A DNA stretch of 64,000 nt. Origin: Ephydatia muelleri. Taxonomy: Eukaryota; Porifera; Demospongiae; Spongillida; Spongillidae. The stretch lies in the NCBI GenBank assembly GCA_013339895.1, contig JABACO010000011.1, positions 9,014,546 through 9,078,545 of the forward strand, read 5' to 3'. A model generated the notes under the pieces. The model saw only the letters and a program-made list of their open reading frames with translations, searched no databases and was not told the origin of the DNA. A program made the position numbers and the translations under genes. Below are positions 58,101 to 64,000 of the stretch, one piece after another; the stretch's first letter is position 1, and every line of letters starts with the position of its first letter.

Positions 58101-60138
58101 AGTGATGGTGAGGATGTAGGCACTGAACTCCTGCAGTCCAGTGATGGTGTACTGGGTAGCAGTGCCAACAGACACACTCCCACCACCTCCAGCTCCAGCA
58201 CATGGTCCCTGGTAGGTGTAGGAGAGGGTATAGGTGGTACCTATCTCCCCACCAGGCTGTGACCACATGACATGATGGATGTGGAGGTGACCTGTGCTAT
58301 GGTGAGTGAGGGTGTGGGTGGACTGCAGTGGAGTGAGATAGGAGGGAAGGATGGATAACTTTAATAAATATAAAATGAGACTCACTCAAAGTCGTCACAT
58401 TAGCACTTAGAGATGGCAGAGATGTGCCCAAGCTATGACAGAGATGTTGTACTGAACCCCATCTTGAAGGTTGGTTAGGACATAAGAGGTAGAATTGGTT
58501 GAACCTCCACTTGTACTTGGGCCTCCATTAGCCACATAGTAGATATCATATCTGGTCACTGGACACCTGAGGTTGGTGCAGTCCAAGAGACACTGACAGA
58601 TGTGGGACCAGACTGCACAGCAGTGACACCAGTGGGTGAGCCAGGAGGAGCTGTACATGTCTATAGGTACAAGTCACCCTTCATAGGCACTACTTACCTT
58701 GTACAGTGAGGATGAGGTATGGACCTTGGATTGAGAGTAAACCCTCCACACACTGGTGAGCAGGTAGTGGTGACAGTGCATGTGTACATCCCATATGCTC
58801 TCCCAGTCACAGTCAGGGTGTTGTTGTAAGTAGATGTTGGTCGATCTGTCACTATCTGAGAGGAAGTATTACTCACTGCACTTCCATTAGTGGTCCACAG
58901 CACATCTGTAGGAGGAGAACTAGTGCTGGTGCAGGTCAACTGGAACACTGGTGGATCAACATTTGTAGGTGTCAACAGCTGAAACTGGACACCTCCTGTG
59001 ATGTTAGGACCATCTGTGAGAGAGTCAACACTTCCATAACACATGTGATGTACTTTCCTCTCTACTTACGATTGGCTCCTACAGAGAGAGCATGTTGTAA
59101 CCATTTTGTGTAGCCAGCTTAGTATCAATCGCTAATGCAGGATCACTGTACATTCCAACACAAAGTGTGATGGTGGTATTGGTACAACATTGAACACCAT
59201 GAGGAAAGACAGGAGGAGTTCCACGATACAGCTCTACTCCTCCTGACACATTTCGTTGACCCAAACCTCCAGGAGTTGATACAGGGTCAGGTGTTGCTAG
59301 GGGAAACAGGACTCCACTTGGTTCATACCACTGTCCACGTGTAATTCCCTGGCACCAGAGGATACTGTGGTCCATTTGATTCACTCACTCTCTGCAAAAC
59401 TGCCGAGAGGGACACCAGGCTATTGTTTCTGACCACTAGTCCATTCCAGGTGATGCTCTGGCCTGATGTGTGTGGTTATGTAATATTGCTGTCATAACAC
59501 TCATCGCCAAGATGAATCTGGTGTTAGTTACGGTCCCGTAGATCTCCACCAATATAATTTGTTTGGTAGAGATACTAGCTACCAACTCTTCCATTATTAT
59601 AAAACTCAGCTTAGCTCAATGCATGCAATGAGCACAGATCAGGTTGCAAAGTGTTACAAGATACTAAACTATGATTGTATTATAATTATAATCTCTGCGA
59701 TGCATACATTATGTAGTTTACCAGGATTACTAGTACATAGGTATACATCATGCACCGCTGAGCACGTTGGCGTTCCGTTGTTGGCTTAGGTAATAGCGTA
59801 CCAGTGTGGTTCAGCGGAGGGTACAATAGTGACCATCTACAATATGTAGCCTCGCCTCGGCGTGATGCGCAGTGAGGCGGAGTTTCTTTTTAGTTGTTTT
59901 TAACAACGGTAGCTTTGCAAGAACGCAAATCAAGTTGGCCTATACCCACTCGGTAATAAAATGAGATTTGAGTTTGTAACTGGCTACCCGCGTGCAGTCG
60001 CGCAGAGCAGAAAAACAGACACATTTAACGAAAAAGCACACATATGCCCGACTTGAAGCATTAATACCAATTGGACGTACCTGAGGATAGATGTGGAAGA
60101 ACACAAAGAACAGTGTATGCGAGCACGTACATGTACAT
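55135..60138 (-). pseudogene. Copy C: A-like RPTP with frameshifts (3' end in gap)
   Basis: Minus-strand exons: 60138-60081, 59462-59070, 59013-58698, 58650-58386, 58322-58041, 57984-57690, 57593-57334, 56938-56634, 56582-56461, 56257-56103, 55902-55511, 55448-55361, 55217-55135. Order and splice sites match gene A (five FN3, TM, I-set, PTP start). Single- and double-base losses break most ectodomain exons, for example two in the N-terminal exon, and others in the Ig exon, FN3 exons 1, 3 and 5, and the TM exon. The I-set and following exons are clean ([26 protein letters not shown]). Either a young pseudogene or consensus errors in a repeated region. Confidence 0.8.
55903..56095. repeat. Purine-rich (GGGAGG/GAGAG) tract in copy C
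   Basis: The polypyrimidine tract, in C sense, before its I-set exon. It includes a duplicated GAGTGAGAGAATGTATGAG block. Confidence 0.8.
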
Positions 60139-60297
60139 AGTTTCTCGGTCGTGATCACGTGCACAACATATACATTCATGTGAAATTGTTAAATAGTGTT
60201 TATACTAGTGAAAGCACTAAAATTGTTTATACTAGTGGAATCACCACACCTAAACAAGGATGTGTCTTAGCTATAAATGTCACAAATACAGTAGAAG
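60139..60297 (-). promoter_or_regulatory. Core promoter of copy C
   Basis: On the minus strand two TATAAA boxes (near 60237 and 60203) are followed by CACGTG (60161-60156) and the ATG at 60138, in the same order as gene A. The upstream boundary GTGACATTTATAG matches the array-to-promoter junction of the other copies. Confidence 0.55.
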
Positions 60298-60321
60298 TTT
60301 ATCGCTCCGCTACGATAGCTA

Positions 60322-60716
60322 ATGTCTTGCGGTTCCGTAACGGGGTTAACCCCGAAAATTAGGGGCAACCCCGTACATAATTGATGTCAGGTTCAATTTC
60401 GAATTTAAAAACTCTACCGATTGTAAGAGCAAAATTGGCACTTACCATTCGAGGATACGCAACTTTTATGAATGGATAAATCAAATTTTTGCGCTAACCA
60501 GAGTTAATATACGCACGCGTGTTATCGCTGATATAATGTTGCACTAAAAGATATTTGTATTATGAAATGCAGTACATCTCTTAGGCAATGGTAGACAAAC
60601 TAACATGGTAATTGGTAAACTTCCACTGATAGTTTATTTGCTAGTAATTCAAGTGTTTACTATTCGGGGTTCACCCCATAATTGTAGAACTGAGTAAACC
60701 CCGGACCGCAAGACAT
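60322..60716. mobile_element. 395-bp Tc1/mariner-type MITE
   Basis: Inverted termini ATGTCTTGCGG and CCGCAAGACAT are flanked by TA on both sides, with GGGGTTAACCCCG-type subterminal repeats. Non-coding. It separates array 4 from the promoter of copy C. Confidence 0.75.
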
Positions 60717-60799
60717 TAATAGATAAAGTAGGGATGTAACATTGGTTATTTAACTACTGTACAGAGCAAGTATAAGTGGACTATTGCTTATTAGTAATG

Positions 60800-61533
60800 C
60801 TACTGCCACCTTCATGTACTGCCACCTTCATGTACTGCCACCTTCATGTACTGCCACCCTCATGTACTATCACCTTCATGTACTGCCACCTCATGTACTG
60901 CCACCTTCATGTACTGCCACCCTCATGTACTGCCACCTTCATGTACTGCCACCTTCATGTACTGCCACCTTCATGTACTGCCACCTTCATGTACTGCCAC
61001 CTTCATGTACTGCCACCTTCATGTACTGCCACCTTCATGTACTGCCACCTTCATGTACTGCCACCTTCATGTACTGCCACCTTCATGTACTGCCACCCTC
61101 ATGTACTGCCGCCATCATGTACTGCCACCCTCATGTACTGACACCTTCATGTACTGACACCCTCATGTACTGCTACCTTCATGTAATTCCACCTTCATGT
61201 ACTGCCACCTTCATGTACTGCCACCTTCATGTACTGCCACCTTCATGTACTGCCACCTTCATGTACTGCCACCTTCATGTACTGTCACTCTCATGTGTAC
61301 TGCCACCTTCATGTACTGCCACCCTCATGTACTGCCACCCTCATGTACTGCCACCTTCATGTACTGTCACTCTCATGTGTACTGCCACCTTCATGTACTG
61401 CCACCCTCATGTACTGCCACCTTCATGTACTGCCACCTTCATGTACTGCCATCTTCATGTACTGCCACCCTCATGTACTGCCACCTTCATGTACTGCCAC
61501 CTTCATGTACTGCCACCCTCATGTACTGCCACC
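60800..61533 (-). repeat. 16-bp minisatellite array 4 (upstream of copy C)
   Basis: About 46 copies of the reverse complement (TTCATGTACTGCCACC), so in the sense of copy C the unit again reads GGTGGCAGTACATGAA. The promoter-side end is displaced by about 500 bp including a MITE. Confidence 0.96.
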
Positions 61534-61690
61534 TCACATACGGAGTACACATAGCCTTCTATACTTCGTGTATCAAGCTTTGTAATTATGCAATATTTGA
61601 CCATGTTTGGAATGATCCCAACAAGTATCGTTTTCGCTTAATTGTCAACATAGATATTTGATTTGAGATCAAGCCATAGCAATTCATGTA
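61534..61690 (-). repeat. Shared flank of array 4
   Basis: Reverse complement similar to 41978-42137 beside array 3, sharing TTGATCTCAAATCAAATATC. It marks the outer edge of the duplicated unit. Confidence 0.75.
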
Positions 61691-62192
61691 TACAAAGTGC
61701 ATTAAATTAATGAATTGAATTAATTCTATTATTACCATTATATTCATTCTTCTATTGTAGTCAAGTACACAAAACACTTCTGGTTCCACATGAAATTGAA
61801 TACCTCACCCTCTCATATTGACGTCCCACTCTCATATAATATTCTCCCATAAGATGTAAGCAAAATTGCCATACATTTGTATACTTGTTTAAATAATATG
61901 ACTTGCTGAATAATTAATTTTTCTGTGACCTTTAGGATAGCTTGAGCTTTGATATGTAGAAGTTTGGTTCTTTTGCAAACAATAAAGGATATTATGGAGT
62001 TGTTGTCATCAGATGTAAAAATGATTAATTGCTATGCATGGGTTAATGGATATGGAGAATGATTTTTAATGAGATGTTAAGATAATAACTTCCATGTCCC
62101 AATTTCCCACCATTTTTTTTTGTATAGGTAGCTGCTAATACCACTGAGGCACTCGCCTGACAGCTTTATGGAGAAACGAACCACTAGACTGT
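61691..62192. other. No recognised feature
   Basis: A/T-rich sequence with short ORFs only. Confidence 0.4.
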
Positions 62193-62540
62193 AATACCAG
62201 TTCACAGACTAGTAGCCGTTTAGAATTCTCCTCGTCTATTTACACAGTAAAGTGTTATCGTAACAGTGACACAAGAGCTACAAGCAAACTTACATTTTGT
62301 GTACGCATGTAAGAAAAGTGGCTCAGTCCAAGCTGCCCACTTAATCAATGCATCACTATTGTTCAATACATGCCTCACTATAGCTTATACCACCTCGCGC
62401 GCCCATATGCTTAGAAATGAATTTCTGACATTTCAGTGCGCTGTGCTTTAGACTAGTGACACTTGGTGGTTTCTGTGTAAACAGACGATGTACGCGTACG
62501 AGGAGAATTCAGAATGGCTACTAGTCTCTGAACTGGTATT
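62193..62540. mobile_element. Inverted-repeat element, probable MITE
   Basis: Imperfect inverted ends of about 42 bp (AATACCAGTTCACAGACTAG and its complement) enclose 348 bp without an ORF. No clear target duplication. Confidence 0.6.
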
Positions 62541-62545
62541 TGCAG

Positions 62546-62632
62546 CCTTACCACCCAGTCCCCAGCCTTACCAGCCAGTCCCCAACCTTACCTCCCAGTC
62601 CCCAGCCTTACCATCCAGTCCCCAGTTGTCAA
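62546..62632. repeat. 20-bp tandem repeat, about 4 copies
   Basis: Units of CCAGCCTTACCACCCAGTCC with single-base changes, directly after the inverted-repeat element. Confidence 0.85.
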
Positions 62633-63068
62633 AGCAATAGCACTGCGAGCTCAGTACCTTCAGGTTTTTGTGGCAGTGCTCATTGAGTCATATTCTTTTC
62701 ACCAAAATGTGAGGGCAGCAAACCTTCACCAGGCGATGTAAATGTTTGTAGCATCATTTGGGTGACAGCCATTCAAGCACTCATCAGATGCAGCGACAAA
62801 AACACAACTCAAATAAGCTGCAGAGATATGTGTAAACAGTAGACGTAAACCCACCCTGGCTAGGACTTGACAAGTTTGTCTCCAGCTTGCATTGCTGGCA
62901 GAAAGGTCGACTGTGGTGCTGGTTTTCAGTTAACTATTTAGTATTATGACACAATGAATTTATTTAACTTTATTTTTATTTTTATCGTGCAATACATTTA
63001 TATTGACATACATAATACACAGTAATATCAAGATAATACATACTCATTCTTTACACACACAGAGTTAG
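62633..63068. other. No recognised feature
   Basis: Unique sequence; an A/T-rich stretch at 62940-63060 may be the 3' tail of the minus-strand LINE fragment that follows. Confidence 0.4.
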
Positions 63069-63480
63069 CTATTTCGACTTGTCCTCTAGCATGCAGCATG
63101 GAAGAGCAGGTCTTGTTAGAATGGCTCTGCCCTGACCAAGGTTAAACCAAGCCGTCCATAAAGATTTTGTATCTTCTTCGACTTCAGGCAGGCCATTGTT
63201 ACGGTCAGCAATACATAATACCAACTGACTAAATGTTTGTTTGGCTTCTTGACTCCATGCCACATACACCTCCACTGCTAGGGGAATGCAGTTTCAACCT
63301 AGTTCTTTACACTTCACTTTGTTTTCAGAGTCAGTGCATTCTGCTGCCATGTGCTGCCACACCAGATGACACGCCCACTTCCACAAGTGCCAAAGCTGCC
63401 TTATGTTTTTCAGTGATAAAGTGGGTTCAGAACTCCAAGACACCAATTGATGCTCCCAGGATCTGATCTAGGTTTAGAGC
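63069..63480 (-). mobile_element. LINE 3' fragment
   Basis: The minus strand encodes a degraded family C-terminus: AVEVYVAWSQEAKQTFSQL, then AWFNLGQGRAILTR, preceded by a frame-broken match to the EAGV...KCSELGW region. Confidence 0.6.
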
Positions 63481-63729
63481 ACTAGATGCCTGGATTGTTG
63501 CTGGAACTAAAGACAGGTCTTCTGTATTGTATAACTCGCATTTCCTTCGAGTGACATGAAAACCAAGTGGAGGCCTTGATATTACAAAATAGTTACACCA
63601 AGCTGACTTGCCTGTCAGAGTGCATCATCCAAGCACCACATGTGGTGTGATAACTCAGCACATTTGTGTCATTTTGTATAGCAATCACTATGCACTGGAC
63701 AAGTGCAAACAAAAATGGACCAAGTGGCT

Positions 63730-64000
63730 CTTGCAGCTGTTCAGAAGATAATATCCCCAGGTGATGCCCTTCCCCTCCCCTCCCCCACCATTTCCCCTCC
63801 TCCTCCCCTCCCCACCCCCACATACGTCCACCACTGGAATGTGTGTCTGTCGTACACCATTCCCACTTTCTGTTGTGTGGTGCTTTTGGCCTTCCAGAGT
63901 GGAGTGATTACATGTGATGCATTTGTACACATGGTGTGAGGGTATATACACACTGAGTAAAGATGGGCTGTTTGTGTCCTTTTGTATACTTTGGTTTTTG
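63730..64000 (+). repeat. Interspersed repeat shared with 18880-19250
   Basis: A C-rich stretch then TTTGGCCTTCCAGAGTGGAG and a TTTGTATA-containing end match the LINE 3' flank at 18880-19250. Probably the 3' UTR region of the same LINE family; it runs off the window. Confidence 0.55.

Overview
The window is animal genomic DNA: genes of many short exons (37-405 bp) with GT/AG introns of mostly 50-500 bp, phase-1 Ig and fibronectin-III (FN3) exons, tandem tyrosine-phosphatase domains, and dense LINE, Copia, Gypsy and hAT relics. A sponge or another early-branching metazoan is my best guess (inference from intron size, repeat load and gene type; no species marker is visible).

The core is a cluster of receptor-type protein tyrosine phosphatase (RPTP) paralogues. 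Gene A (8952-17364, +) can be spliced into an unbroken 25-exon, 1519-codon reading frame with every exon phase agreeing. It encodes a signal peptide, an unrecognised N-terminal domain, an Ig domain, five FN3 domains, a TM helix, a cysteine-free Ig I-set domain on the cytoplasmic side, and two PTP domains. Gene B (49701-54124, +, running into a 1000-N gap) has the same start but one FN3 domain, and carries small in-frame tyrosine-motif exons between the TM helix and the cytoplasmic Ig domain. C (60138-55135, -) is an A-like copy with many frameshifts. The pieces at 36163-29545, 24130-23849 and 20645-19560 (all -) look like one B-like copy broken by a hAT-type element, a Copia element, LINE fragments and a minisatellite. 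A therefore faces a B-like copy tail to tail, and B faces the A-like copy C tail to tail: the locus is a large inverted duplication of a convergent gene pair.

A 16-bp minisatellite (GGTGGCAGTACATGAA and variants) lies 5' of this family, always in the same orientation relative to the gene: 1-3591 (before an orphan promoter plus exon 1), 8568-8828 (before A), 42138-46891 (5' of B) and 60800-61533 on the minus strand (5' of C). At two loci it stops about 46 bp before a TATAAA box that is followed by a CACGTG box and the signal-peptide exon.

Layout: 1-3591 array; 3592-4181 orphan promoter and exon 1; 4182-7331 rearranged hAT element; 7332-8567 Gypsy pol relic; 8568-17364 array, promoter and gene A; 17365-24500 inverted 3' flanks, pseudogene pieces, a second 16-bp array and LINE tails; 24503-29450 MITE, LINEs and low-complexity DNA; 29545-36163 pseudogene exons holding a 4.4-kb Copia element with identical LTRs and a 1.1-kb hAT-type element; 36164-42137 relics and minisatellites; 42138-48763 two large arrays; 49640-60297 genes B and C around the gap; 60322-64000 MITEs, array, LINE tail and unassigned DNA.
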